Below are positions 24,114 through 33,313 of a stretch of 38,015 bases of DNA, one piece after another. Made by a program: the position numbers and the translations under genes. This stretch comes from Bacteroidales bacterium (GTDB lineage Bacteria; Bacteroidota; Bacteroidia; Bacteroidales; VadinHA17): contig SLNP01000067.1 in NCBI GenBank assembly GCA_007132995.1, forward strand, positions 1-38,015, in the 5' to 3' direction. The notes under the pieces were generated by a model. It had not been told where the DNA came from, ran no database searches, and saw only the letters and a list, made by a program, of their open reading frames with translations. Numbering within the stretch: the stretch's first letter is position 1; each line of letters begins with the position of its first letter.

Positions 24114-24926
24114 TTAGCGGCATCCGGCTCCGAAGCGTTCAAAAACACCGAGCCCGAAGAGGGCGTAATCATACTTCACCGGATCGAGCCTGTCAAAATC
24201 TCTGAGCCTGTTATCAAGCTCAGCGACCGCTCTGGCATCATTCTGTCTTCTGGAAATAAGACCAAGCCTTCTGGCAACATTGCCGCTGTGAACATCAAGG
24301 GGGCAGGAGAGCAGAGAGGGTGAGATGCTCTTCCATAATCCAAAATCGACCCCGGCGCTGTCACTCCTCACCATCCACCTTAGAAACATATTTATCCTTT
24401 TGGCTGCCGAGCCGGCAAGTGGATCTGGAAGATGTTTCCGGCTTCTGTCAAGATGCGGTAATGAAAAGAGAATCTTTCTGAAATTGTGTATTGCCGGCTG
24501 CAGGGAGTCAGGGCTGCGATGGAGTGCAAACAGGGTCTCCGGCCCTCCCCACTCCCTGTAAATATGGCGCAGACCAACTATGAAGGTTATAAGATCGGTG
24601 CCATTAAAAGTGCGGTGAACGAACTCTTCAGCCACTCGAAGGTCTCTCTCGCTATGACTCATAACGAAATCGTATGGTGTCCCCCCCATAAGGGTCATCA
24701 TCCTCTCAGCGCTTCTTATGATCGTTGTACGGTTACCCCATGATATAAGGGCTGTAAGGAAACCGGATATCTCAATATCCTCCTTAAGGGTGAATCTGTG
24801 CGGTATCTGTATAGGGTCGGTCTCAATAAACCGGGGTCTGTTGTAGAGATGAACCCGCTCTTCAAGAAACTCCCTTAACTCTGACTTAGAAAAACTCTTC
24901 ATAAAGGGTTGCAAGTTATCCGGCAC
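24114..24926 (-). CDS. TIGR02757 (DUF2400) family protein
   Basis: A protein of about 262-270 residues from a conserved family of unknown function found in Bacteroidota and some other bacteria. Recognisable text is DIEISGFLTALISWGNRTTI near residue 52, then an Asp/Arg-rich helical region (MFLRWMVRSDSAGVDFGLWK), PLDVHSGNVARRLGL, which is HhH-like, and the C-terminal YDYALFGLG. That motif set suggests a DNA- or nucleotide-related fold, which is inference. The start is either GTG 24926, overlapping the previous stop as TAGTG, or ATG 24902 (MKSFSKSELREF). The second gives the more usual N-terminus. It is last in the tatA-exchanger-ATPase gene string. Confidence 0.85.
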   Translation of the reverse strand: MPDNLQPFMKSFSKSELREFLEERVHLYNRPRFIETDPIQIPHRFTLKEDIEISGFLTALISWGNRTTIIRSAERMMTLMGGTPYDFVMSHSERDLRVAEEFVHRTFNGTDLITFIVGLRHIYREWGGPETLFALHRSPDSLQPAIHNFRKILFSLPHLDRSRKHLPDPLAGSAAKRINMFLRWMVRSDSAGVDFGLWKSISPSLLSCPLDVHSGNVARRLGLISRRQNDARAVAELDNRLRDFDRLDPVKYDYALFGLGVFERFGAGCR

Positions 24927-25600
24927 TAAGCCGGGGTCAAAGGTTCGCCCCCGGTTATTACACCATCGCGTATCTCTACAATCCGGTCTGAGAGTCCTGC
25001 AAGATGACGGTCGTGGGTAACTATCACTATGGTCTGTCCCATCTCTTCGCGCAGTTTAAAAAAAAGCTTGTGCAGCTCATCTTTGTTGGCACTGTCAAGA
25101 TTACCGGAAGGTTCATCGGCAAGAATAACTGACGGACTGTTTATCAACGCTCTTGCAACAGCGGTGCGCTGCTGCTCACCACCACTCAACTCAGATGGCT
25201 TATGATCTGCACGATCTTTAAGATTGAGGAAACCAAGAAGTTCACCCGCCCTCTTCTCGGCCTGCCGGAACGAGAGGCCGGCAATAAGGGCAGGTATGCA
25301 AATATTCTCTATGGCGGTAAACTCCGGCAGAAGCTGATGAAACTGGAAGACAAAACCGATATTGGAGTTACGGAAAGCTGCCAGCTGACGACCTCGTATA
25401 GATGTGACATCAGACCCTGAATAGCTGACTGAACCGGAGCATGGCTTGTCGAGTGTACCCATTATCTGAAGCAGTGTGGTCTTGCCGGCTCCGCTGGCCC
25501 CGACTACAGAAACGATCTCACCGCTGCCTATTACAAGGTCAATTCCCTTCAGAACCTCGAGATCTCCAAATGACTTCCTAACACCTTTTACCTCTATCAT
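24926..25600 (-). CDS. LolD-like ABC transporter ATP-binding protein
   Basis: A 224-residue ATPase of the LolD/MacB group, which drives lipoprotein release or MacB-type export rather than classic uptake. Walker A is GASGAGKTT (about residues 33-41), the Q-loop is [10 protein letters not shown], the signature is [15 protein letters not shown], Walker B is [12 protein letters not shown], and the H-loop is VTHD. All are intact. No permease is adjacent; the nearest FtsX/MacB-type permease in the window is at 31866-33227 and lacks an ATPase of its own, so the two might work together, but that is inference. It sits between the exchanger gene and the TIGR02757 gene with close spacing. Confidence 0.9.
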   Translation of the reverse strand: MIEVKGVRKSFGDLEVLKGIDLVIGSGEIVSVVGASGAGKTTLLQIMGTLDKPCSGSVSYSGSDVTSIRGRQLAAFRNSNIGFVFQFHQLLPEFTAIENICIPALIAGLSFRQAEKRAGELLGFLNLKDRADHKPSELSGGEQQRTAVARALINSPSVILADEPSGNLDSANKDELHKLFFKLREEMGQTIVIVTHDRHLAGLSDRIVEIRDGVITGGEPLTPA

Positions 25601-25650
25601 CGCACAAAAACTTATAAACTACAACAGAACACGGGCAGAGAGAGACAGTA

Positions 25651-26628
25651 TCATACCGGGCTGTCCGGTAAAGGCACCCTCTCTCCCAAAAAAGCAAACA
25701 ATATATATGATATGTAGATAGCCAGCAGAAGAGCTCCCCTGAACCTCCCCAGCCTGATCCTGCCCGGTGGCATCACAAGGAAGAGAAGCACAAGAGAGAG
25801 GCCAATACACCATAACATATCAAAATCAACTATACGGTCGGGAATATTGATATCTCTCACCACCGAGGCGGCCCCCATAACAATAAGAACATTAAATATA
25901 TTAGACCCGAGTATATTGCCAATGGATATATCTGTCTGACGCCTCACCGCAGCAACCGCCGAGGTAACCAACTCCGGAAGGCTGGTTCCGAAAGCAACCA
26001 CCGAGACAGATATAAGACGCTCACTCACCCCTATTACACGGGCAATACCCGACGCACCGTCAATTAGCAACCGTGCTCCAAGAGCAAGGGAGATACAGGA
26101 GAGAATCGTGATTAAAACCGCCAGAGGTATGCTGTATCCTGCAACAGGCAGATCACCACTCTTAATACCATCGCTTCTGCGGGAGGCCCTCATAGAGAAA
26201 AATATAAACAGGGCAAGAATCAGGAGCAGTACCCCTCCCTCCCGCCCGGAGAGGGTGCCATCAAGAAGGAAGAGCAACAACAGCAATGTTACAGCCATCA
26301 TCACCCCCCAGCTAACCAAAAGTTTACGGGAATTGACAACAACGGGCATTATTAAGACGGTAACGCCAAGTACCAGGCCAATATTGGCAATATTGCTCCC
26401 AATAACATTGCCTGTCGCAATGCCGTGGTGGCCCTTCAATACAGCGCTGACACTCACAACAAGTTCAGGAGCCGATGTACCCAGCGAAACAACGGTAACC
26501 CCGATAACAAGTGTCGATACCCTTAGAGATGATGCGAGCGAGACGGCGCCCCTGACCAGAAACTCCCCACCGGCCAGAAGCAGTATAAATCCACCGGCAA
26601 GTAAAAGAATGTAACTCTCTTCAAACAT
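25651..26628 (-). CDS. Na+/Ca2+ exchanger family antiporter (YrbG-like)
   Basis: A 325-residue CaCA-family protein with about ten membrane segments arranged as two inverted halves. The duplicated alpha repeats are plain: GTSAPELVVSVSAV with GNVIGSNIANIGLVLG in the first half, and GTSLPELVTSAVAAV with GNILGSNIFNVLIVMG in the second. These carry the acidic residues that bind the exchanged cation. Family members swap Ca2+ for Na+ across the inner membrane; the ion in this case is untested. The gene starts 25 bp after tatA and precedes the LolD-like ATPase by 50 bp, so they likely share a transcript. Confidence 0.95.
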   Translation of the reverse strand: MFEESYILLLAGGFILLLAGGEFLVRGAVSLASSLRVSTLVIGVTVVSLGTSAPELVVSVSAVLKGHHGIATGNVIGSNIANIGLVLGVTVLIMPVVVNSRKLLVSWGVMMAVTLLLLLFLLDGTLSGREGGVLLLILALFIFFSMRASRRSDGIKSGDLPVAGYSIPLAVLITILSCISLALGARLLIDGASGIARVIGVSERLISVSVVAFGTSLPELVTSAVAAVRRQTDISIGNILGSNIFNVLIVMGAASVVRDINIPDRIVDFDMLWCIGLSLVLLFLVMPPGRIRLGRFRGALLLAIYISYILFAFLGERVPLPDSPV

Positions 26629-26653
26629 GGGGTACTATTTCAGGGTCTATTGG

Positions 26654-26887
26654 TCAGGGCTTTAGGGTCTTATTAACATCATCCCTGAACTCATCCATAT
26701 CTTTCCTGACATCAGAGGCAGAGTCTTCAAGCTCACGCTTTATATCATCGGCCGCCTTACGAAACTCACGCATACCCTTTCCAAGCCCTCTGGCAAGCTC
26801 AGGCATCTTATTGGCACCAAAAAGGACCAGAACCACCAGTATTATTATAACCAGCTCAGGCCCGCTGATAAAGAGAAAGTGACCCAT
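26654..26887 (-). CDS. tatA: Twin-arginine translocase TatA/E subunit
   Basis: A 77-residue protein with one N-terminal membrane helix (LVIIILVVLVLFGANKMPEL), the conserved FG-x-NKMPELARGLGKG hinge and an amphipathic helix (MREFRKAADDIKREL). The tail is acidic and charged. Family role: pore-forming component that moves folded proteins across the inner membrane with TatC. No tatC is in this window. It is first in a likely four-gene transcript and has its own -7 match upstream. No gene in the window carries an obvious twin-arginine signal. Confidence 0.95.
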   Translation of the reverse strand: MGHFLFISGPELVIIILVVLVLFGANKMPELARGLGKGMREFRKAADDIKRELEDSASDVRKDMDEFRDDVNKTLKP

Positions 26888-27011
26888 TTCCCGTTTTCGT
26901 CAGTTTAACCACTACCGATGAGGGGCGGGGGAACGCTTCGGTCAGGCAGTCTCAAACTCATACAGTATGATAAAAAGAGCCGCCTCAGCCCCCCCTGCAT
27001 CATCATAACTG

Positions 27012-27019
27012 CAAAGTTA
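27012..27019 (-). promoter_or_regulatory. -7 element for the tatA transcript
   Basis: The minus strand reads TAACTTTG followed by C, an exact TAnnTTTG match, after the secDF terminator. No -33 TTTG is present at the ideal spacing. The leader would be about 115 bases. Confidence 0.5.
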
Positions 27020-27050
27020 GCAAACTTTCTATTATATCTCATTCAGGGCC

Positions 27051-27091
27051 AAAAAGGAGAGGGCCGGGTCTCTTACCACCCGGCCCTCCTC
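27051..27091 (-). terminator. Terminator after secDF
   Basis: On the minus strand AGGGCCGGG pairs with CCCGGCCCT around a 10-base loop, with extra GGAG/CTCC-type pairing, followed by TTTTTGG. It lies about 55 bases past the secDF stop and before the tatA promoter. Confidence 0.85.
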
Positions 27092-27143
27092 TTATAAATA
27101 TTATAAATACTAAGTGCAGTTACATTTGCATTTGCACCTGCTC

Positions 27144-30100
27144 CTATTTCCTGTTGCCTTTCTCCTTCTCTTTCGGAGGCTCCTCTTTGGCCAGGGTATC
27201 GTATACAAGCGGGGTTCCGACGAAGAGCGATGAGTAGGTTCCAACCAGAACACCCAGAAGCAGTGCGAAGACAAACCCCCTTATAACTTCACCACCAAAA
27301 ATGAAGATGATTAGCAGCACCATGCCCGTTGTAAATGAGGTGTTTACCGTACGGCTAAGGGTGCTGTTAAGTGCAAGATTCATCACCTCCATCCTTGGTC
27401 TTTTCCTGTACAGAGTCCTGTACTCCCTTATTCGGTCAAACACAACCACCGAGTCATTGACAGAGTACCCTATAACAGTAAGTATTGCCGCTATGAAGGC
27501 CTGATCAATATCGAGCGAGAAGGGTAAAAACCCATACCCCAGAGAGAATACACCAAGCACAAAGAGGGTGTCATGCACAAGCGAGGCTACCGCACCAAGA
27601 CCAAACTGCCAGTTACGGAACCTAATAAACATATAGATAAATATCACAATAAGGGCTATAGAGACAGCCCATAACGCTTTTATCTTAATGTCTCGGGCTA
27701 TGGTCGGCCCCACGGTCTCTGAACCCACCCTGTAATCATCAAGAAACTGTTCAAGTGTGACCCCTTCGAGGAAGTTTCTCAGGCCCTCATAAAGGGTGAT
27801 CTCAACCTCAGAGTCAACACCAGACTCCTCTATACGATACTGGGTGCTTATCTTAACCTGATTCTCTGTTCCGTAGGTGATAACCTCCGGATTCTGCTCA
27901 AACACCTCGCCCAGGGCATTCGCGATATCTTCTGTCTCTACCGGCTCGTCAAAGGCTACAATGTAGGTTCTACCTCCGGTAAAATCTATACCAAGACTCA
28001 ACCCCCTTGTTGCGAGAGAGAGTACCCCTACAGAGATAACCACGAACGAAATAACATAGGTCAGCTTCCTTACACCAAGGAAATTGAACTTCGGGCTGCG
28101 AAGGAAGTTCTCTGTTGGCTTGATGGCAAAGGTGAGCTTCATATTCTTCCGCAGCATTGTGTCATATATAACCCTTGTTATAAAGACAGCTGAGAAGAGC
28201 GAGGTCAGTATACCTATTACCAGCGTGGTGGCAAAACCCTTGATAGGGCCGGTGCCGAAAAGAAGAAGAACGACACCTGTAAGCAGCGTGGTAACATTAC
28301 CGTCAATAATGGCAGAATAGGCATTCCTGTAGCCATCTGCAATCGCAAGCCTGATGCCCTTGCCTGCCCTTATCTCCTCTCTTATCCTCTCATATATCAG
28401 AACATTGGCATCGACCGAGAGACCAATCGTAAGCACTATACCGGCAATACCCGGCAGAGTCAGCACAGCCCCTATAGAGGCCAGCACACCGATAAGGAAG
28501 AACATATTGACCAGTAGCGCAATATCGGCTACAAGACCTGCCCGCCTGCTGTAATAGAAGACCATATAGAGAAGTACTATAAGGAAGGCTATGATGAAAG
28601 AGCGAAGCCCCGACTCGACCGCCTGCTGACCCAGAGAGGGCCCAACAACGGTATCATACACTATTCTGGCGGGTGCAGGCAGACGACCTGACCTTAGAAT
28701 GTTGGAGAGGTCTTCGGCCTCATTGAGAGTGAAGCCTCCGGTAATCTCTGAGCTACCGCCCCGTATCTCGTTCTGAACGCGGGGGGCAGACCTGACATAG
28801 CCATCAAGCACAATAGCTATATTACGATCAATATTGTCACGGGTCATCCTGGCCCATGTCCTTGCTCCTTCGGCATTCATTGACATGGTGACCCTGATAT
28901 CGGTACCGATAGTACCCTGTGAGGGGCGTGCAGAGGTTATGGCCCCGCCATCGAGCGGCGCCCTGCCTTCACGGGTGGTCACCTTAATGGCATGCAACTC
29001 ATAGTAATGTTCGGTTCCAGCGTAGGGTATCTGACTCCAGAAGAAGCGCACATCTCTTGGGAATATAGACCGTACACGATCCATGGCCATATAACGGTTC
29101 ACCCTGGCCGTGTCGCGTGAGTGTGATATACCTATCACACTTCCGGGCAGAGGGCTCCCGCTTCTGTCGAGCATAGGATTAAGGGTCCCAAAAAGTGGGT
29201 TCAGAAGGGCAAACTCCTCCATGGTCTCGGGCTCAACCTCTTCTGTCTCACCACGGGCAATTATATCAAGAAGGCTCTCCTCTACCTCAGCCGTATCGGC
29301 TATGGCAGCCAGTAGCTCTTCTGCCTCCTCTTCGGTCTCAGCCTCCTCTTCAATCTCTCTCTCCAGGGCGGTTGCCTCAATATCGCGGAGAAGGTCGTTG
29401 GCCTGGTTCAGGTAGCCAAAGAGTTCACTGTTCTCATAGGTCTCCCAGAACTCAAGACTGGCGGTTCCCTGAAGCAGACTTCTTACCCGCTGGGGATCTT
29501 TAACCCCCGGAAGGCCAATGACTATACGGCTTCCACCCTCAACCCTCGATATGTTGGGCTGGGCCACTCCAAACCGGTCGATCCGGGTACGAAGTATGTT
29601 GAAGGCATTGTTAACCGCCACCTCAGACTCCTCCTTGAGCACCCTTACGACATCATCATTACTACTGTTGAAATTGACCTTATCTCTCAGCTCAACTGTC
29701 GAAAATATGGCTGCCAGCCGGGCATCGGAGTCTATCTGCTCAAAAGCCGCGCGGAAATGGTCTATAAAGTTTCCGGGATTCTCCCTCTGGCGACGCCTTG
29801 CCTCATCCATGGCGGCCAGGAATACGGGGTCATCACTATAGTTGGAGAGAGCCATCACAATGTCCTCCACACCAACCTCGAGCATTACATTCATACCACC
29901 CCTCAGGTCGAGGCCCAGGTTAATCTCCTTCTCCTGAACCTGTCTGAAGGTATTTCCCAGAAAACTCCACTGCTCTTTGGGCAGCGAAGCTATTGAATCA
30001 AGATAGTTAAGCTCCTTAACCAGGTCACCCTGAGCATATCTGGCGGCATCACGCTTAACCATATAGGCTCTCCCGGTGAAGGAGAGCTGATATACAGAGA

Positions 30101-30149
30101 CAAGCGCCAGTAGCACTGCCAGCAAAATTATAGCTCCTCTGTTCTGCAT
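27144..30149 (-). CDS. secDF: SecDF fusion, protein translocase accessory subunit
   Basis: A 1001-residue fusion of SecD and SecF, as usual in Bacteroidota. It uses the proton motive force to help pull Sec substrates out of the membrane. One helix is near residues 5-22. The SecD core begins KEINLGLDLRGGMNVMLEVG. A long Glu-rich insertion (EREIEEEAETEEEAEELLAA) lies within the periplasmic P1 domain at about residues 260-285. The SecD GIVLTIGLSVDANVLIYERI motif is near residue 570. SecF starts around residue 650, with LGIDFTGGRTYIV and VIGYSVNDSVVVFDRIRE. The Asp and Arg residues of the proton path are present in both halves. A -7 match lies about 50 bases upstream of ATG 30149. Confidence 0.97.
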   Translation of the reverse strand: MQNRGAIILLAVLLALVSVYQLSFTGRAYMVKRDAARYAQGDLVKELNYLDSIASLPKEQWSFLGNTFRQVQEKEINLGLDLRGGMNVMLEVGVEDIVMALSNYSDDPVFLAAMDEARRRQRENPGNFIDHFRAAFEQIDSDARLAAIFSTVELRDKVNFNSSNDDVVRVLKEESEVAVNNAFNILRTRIDRFGVAQPNISRVEGGSRIVIGLPGVKDPQRVRSLLQGTASLEFWETYENSELFGYLNQANDLLRDIEATALEREIEEEAETEEEAEELLAAIADTAEVEESLLDIIARGETEEVEPETMEEFALLNPLFGTLNPMLDRSGSPLPGSVIGISHSRDTARVNRYMAMDRVRSIFPRDVRFFWSQIPYAGTEHYYELHAIKVTTREGRAPLDGGAITSARPSQGTIGTDIRVTMSMNAEGARTWARMTRDNIDRNIAIVLDGYVRSAPRVQNEIRGGSSEITGGFTLNEAEDLSNILRSGRLPAPARIVYDTVVGPSLGQQAVESGLRSFIIAFLIVLLYMVFYYSRRAGLVADIALLVNMFFLIGVLASIGAVLTLPGIAGIVLTIGLSVDANVLIYERIREEIRAGKGIRLAIADGYRNAYSAIIDGNVTTLLTGVVLLLFGTGPIKGFATTLVIGILTSLFSAVFITRVIYDTMLRKNMKLTFAIKPTENFLRSPKFNFLGVRKLTYVISFVVISVGVLSLATRGLSLGIDFTGGRTYIVAFDEPVETEDIANALGEVFEQNPEVITYGTENQVKISTQYRIEESGVDSEVEITLYEGLRNFLEGVTLEQFLDDYRVGSETVGPTIARDIKIKALWAVSIALIVIFIYMFIRFRNWQFGLGAVASLVHDTLFVLGVFSLGYGFLPFSLDIDQAFIAAILTVIGYSVNDSVVVFDRIREYRTLYRKRPRMEVMNLALNSTLSRTVNTSFTTGMVLLIIFIFGGEVIRGFVFALLLGVLVGTYSSLFVGTPLVYDTLAKEEPPKEKEKGNRK

Positions 30150-30198
30150 CGCTAATTCGGTTTATTGTTATTTGAGGTTCAACTGCTTTATTGAGGCG

Positions 30199-30206
30199 CA
30201 AAGATA
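30199..30206 (-). promoter_or_regulatory. -7 element for secDF
   Basis: The minus strand reads TATCTTTG followed by CGC, an exact TAnnTTTG match, 50 bases before ATG 30149. No TTTG is at the expected spacing. The rest of the 200-base gap to the TolC gene holds nothing else I can name. Confidence 0.5.
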
Positions 30207-30350
30207 TTAAAAATATTGACAGATAGCTCCTGCATATTGAATCGGTGCTCTATATGCAGAAAAGGCACACCCGCCCCCCCCTCAGCAGCGGTCGGTTGCT
30301 CAAAATACGATCAAACCCGGACAGGTAATACCAGAGATGTTGGAGTAGCA

Positions 30351-31832
30351 CTACATCACAAGTCTGTCGAAGTCAGCATCGAGCGGCCTGTCATTCTCAA
30401 AATCATAAAGGGTAATGGAGCGGATATTGTAGTAGTAGCTCCAATAGGTGCGAAGGGCGTTCATAAAGCTTATCCTGTTCTCATCTTTACGCCTGTCGGC
30501 ATCATTAAGCTCAAGCACATCGATACGCCCTATCAGGAAGCGCTGGCGTGTAACCTCATAACGGCGGGTAGCAATCTCATCGGATGTTGCCGCTATACGC
30601 ACCTGACCGGGCTGCAGGTTAAAACGGTGTACATCAAGCATTATGCCCTGTATAAAATCGGTCATCATCTGCTCTGAGCGAACCCTTGTAACCTCCTGAT
30701 TCGACTCTGCCATCCTGAGCCTGCCTTTGCTCAAACCCCAGTCCAGTATGGGTATGGTAAGCCCCACCCTTATTCTCTGCTGGATATCAGGGTTCCGGTA
30801 GGCATCTGCCAGACTTTCATCTCTCTGCCGCATACCATATGAGACAGTCAGGTTAGAGCCGGTTATACCCCTGTTGGCGCGAGCCTGTTCAACCTGACTC
30901 GCTGCCTCAAGCAGTGTGAGCTCCTGATCAAGAATAAACGGATTATTCTCCATGGCAAGCTCCAGTACCTTATCAACATCGACCTCAAACTCAGGCACAT
31001 CATCTTCAATAATGAGCTCTATCCGCACATTTTCGTTGAATCCGAGAAAAGACCTCATTCTCAACTCGCTGTCATCAAGGTTTATATAGGCCTCATTACG
31101 GGCGGTACCCGCATTTAGCCATGAGAGCTCCATCTGTAACAGCTCATCTTCGGCAATGGTACCAAGATTATATCTGCCCTGCGCTATCCGGTAAAGCGTG
31201 TCTGAGTTGGAGTAGTTCAGCTCGGCTATCTCCTTGCGAACCTGGGCGGTTGCCAAATCGAAAAAGCGGTTAACAGCCATATTGTGAACATTCACAATAT
31301 CACTCAGATACTCCTTTTTTGCCCGCTCATACCGCAGCGGCTCAGTCTTGTTCTGCCACTTGAGGGAGTTGTACCCAAACAGGGGCTGTACGAAGTTTAT
31401 GCTGATAGGCGAAGAGATATAGTCAGTACTTCCGTCGCCCGAAAAGGCATCAAAGCGGGTAAGATCAGAACTTATGAATACGCGGCCTCCGGTAAGCCCG
31501 ATGTTCTGCGAGAGCTGCAATGAGAGTGCACTTGTGTTGGTATTCCTCTCTACAAATGTATATTGCCCATCAACATACTGCTCGTTATAGGTTCTGTTAT
31601 AATCGGCCAGATCGGCTCTTAGTGAGAGTGAAGGAAGAAACTCGGCCTTATATGATCTGTGCCGCCAGTAGCTGGCCCTGAAACGGTGCTTGGCCATAAG
31701 CGCACTGGGAGACTGCTCTTCGGCAAGCTCAATAACCTCACTGAGTGTTAGTCGTTTAACCTGTTGAGCCTGAACTGATGTCATTAACAGCAACGGAATA
31801 CAGAGGGCGAAAAGTTTAGTGGTCTTTATCAT
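30351..31832 (-). CDS. TolC family outer-membrane efflux protein
   Basis: A 493-residue protein starting at ATG 31832; a GTG one codon earlier is in frame. Residues 1-22 form a signal peptide (LFALCIPLLLMTSVQAQ). Two related halves are rich in alpha-helical, Gln/Glu-containing stretches typical of the TolC periplasmic barrel (LSEVIELAEEQSPSALMAKH and VDKVLELAMENNPFILDQEL), each followed by beta-strand segments for the outer-membrane channel. It would form the exit duct for the adaptor and permease encoded immediately upstream. The gene starts about 33 bp after the permease stop, which places it in the same operon. The substrate is unknown. Confidence 0.93.
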   Translation of the reverse strand: MIKTTKLFALCIPLLLMTSVQAQQVKRLTLSEVIELAEEQSPSALMAKHRFRASYWRHRSYKAEFLPSLSLRADLADYNRTYNEQYVDGQYTFVERNTNTSALSLQLSQNIGLTGGRVFISSDLTRFDAFSGDGSTDYISSPISINFVQPLFGYNSLKWQNKTEPLRYERAKKEYLSDIVNVHNMAVNRFFDLATAQVRKEIAELNYSNSDTLYRIAQGRYNLGTIAEDELLQMELSWLNAGTARNEAYINLDDSELRMRSFLGFNENVRIELIIEDDVPEFEVDVDKVLELAMENNPFILDQELTLLEAASQVEQARANRGITGSNLTVSYGMRQRDESLADAYRNPDIQQRIRVGLTIPILDWGLSKGRLRMAESNQEVTRVRSEQMMTDFIQGIMLDVHRFNLQPGQVRIAATSDEIATRRYEVTRQRFLIGRIDVLELNDADRRKDENRISFMNALRTYWSYYYNIRSITLYDFENDRPLDADFDRLVM

Positions 31833-31865
31833 CACAGATTTTGATTGTTTGGGGTTAGGAAACTA

Positions 31866-33227
31866 CTACTCATACCTGAGAGATTCTATAGGGTCACGCT
31901 CCGATGCACGCTTCGCAGGCGAGTAACCAAAAACAACACCTACAGCGGCAGAGACGCCAAAGGCGATAATGACTGAAAAGGGGGTAATCAGGGTTGTAAT
32001 ATCGGCAACCTCCTGTATAATATGTGAGAAAATCACTCCAAGGAACACCCCGATGAACCCGCCGGTAACACTTATCAGAACCGCCTCGGCAAGGAACTGA
32101 ACCACAATATCCATCTTCTTGGCTCCGATAGCCATCCTGGTACCTATCTCTTTAATTCTCTCCATTACCGATGCGAACATTATATTCATAATGCCAATGC
32201 CACCAACCACAAGCGATATACTGGCAATGGCCCCAAGAACAATATTGAATATCTCTCTTGTTCTCTGCTGCTGTTTCAGCAGCAGCTCGGGAACGGTTAT
32301 CTCAAAATCCCTTACCCCCTGATGACGCCTGAGAAGCATGCGGCTCAGGAGCTCTGTAGTAGGGGTTAGCTGCTCAGTCTCATGAACCTGCACAACTATT
32401 CTGTCCAGCTGATGGTAGTTTGAGGCACTACCGGTGGGGTCGGAGCTACCACGGGTTACGCTGGAGCGCCCTCCCATTCCGGGCATTCCCATACGGGGCT
32501 GGCTAACAGTTCTGGTAGTTACAAGCGCCCTGTTCTGATACCGCAGCAACATGGTCTGCAGGGGTATGTAGATATTGTCATTGTACACATTGACGCCCAC
32601 ATCTTCGAAACCTGTCATAGCGACGGTGGTGCGCTCAAGCACCCCGACAATCTTCAGCCACACACCGTCAAACCTGATATACTGCCCTATCGGATCGGTA
32701 TGGGTAAAGAACCTCGATCTGATATTGGCACCTATAACACAGACCTGTACGCCATGCAACTCCTGATAATCATTAAAAAAGGTGCCTGACTGAAGTGGAA
32801 GGTTGTAGAGATGGAAATAGTCATTGTTGACCCCGACCAGTTTGGCGCTCTGTCTTACGCCGTTAAGCATTACCGAGGCGGTGTAACTCACCTCGGGACT
32901 CACCCTCCTCATTGAGGGAATTGTCTCCCTTATGGCATCGACATCGAGCATGGTAAGTCCTCTTGAGAACTTGCCCCTCTCTCTGTCATCATCATTATCA
33001 TCACTTCCGGAACGATCAGGAATAACCGGGCTGACCAGTATGTTGTTCACCCCTACCATCTCCATCTGTTCGAGTATCTCCTGCTGTGCACCGTTGCCTA
33101 TGGCAAGCATGCTGATAACGGCAGCCACACCGAATATGATGCCAAGCGCCGTAAGAACAGACTTGAGCTTATTCGATATTATAGACTCTACCGCTATTAC
33201 AATATCATGAAAGTATCTCTTAAACAT
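31866..33227 (-). CDS. MacB/FtsX-type ABC transporter permease
   Basis: A 453-residue permease with the MacB_PCD periplasmic domain between helix 1 (residues about 22-45, LTALGIIFGVAAVISMLAIG, with the GNGAQQEILEQM continuation) and three C-terminal helices. The FtsX core includes IGIMNIMFASVMERIKEIGT and RMAIGA. The C-terminus PAKRASERDPIESLRYE is the family signature. It lacks the N-terminal ATPase found in E. coli MacB, so a separate ATPase is required; none is adjacent. It lies between the adaptor gene (86 bp upstream) and the TolC gene. A Gly/Met/Ser-rich stretch near residue 250 is unusual. Function is export of an unknown substrate, mechanotransmission-style. Confidence 0.94.
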   Translation of the reverse strand: MFKRYFHDIVIAVESIISNKLKSVLTALGIIFGVAAVISMLAIGNGAQQEILEQMEMVGVNNILVSPVIPDRSGSDDNDDDRERGKFSRGLTMLDVDAIRETIPSMRRVSPEVSYTASVMLNGVRQSAKLVGVNNDYFHLYNLPLQSGTFFNDYQELHGVQVCVIGANIRSRFFTHTDPIGQYIRFDGVWLKIVGVLERTTVAMTGFEDVGVNVYNDNIYIPLQTMLLRYQNRALVTTRTVSQPRMGMPGMGGRSSVTRGSSDPTGSASNYHQLDRIVVQVHETEQLTPTTELLSRMLLRRHQGVRDFEITVPELLLKQQQRTREIFNIVLGAIASISLVVGGIGIMNIMFASVMERIKEIGTRMAIGAKKMDIVVQFLAEAVLISVTGGFIGVFLGVIFSHIIQEVADITTLITPFSVIIAFGVSAAVGVVFGYSPAKRASERDPIESLRYE

Positions 33228-33313
33228 CCTCTTCCTCTATAATTAATCATACCTGATGTAGCACCTGAACCCCTATGTCGCAATTCCCGTCAAATGGCCG
33301 CCACTCACATACC

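Noticed and set aside
28084..29841. Several plus-strand ORFs of 60-107 codons opposite secDF
   Set aside because: Shadow frames of a highly conserved gene, rich in Ser/Pro/Arg, without homology or start context.
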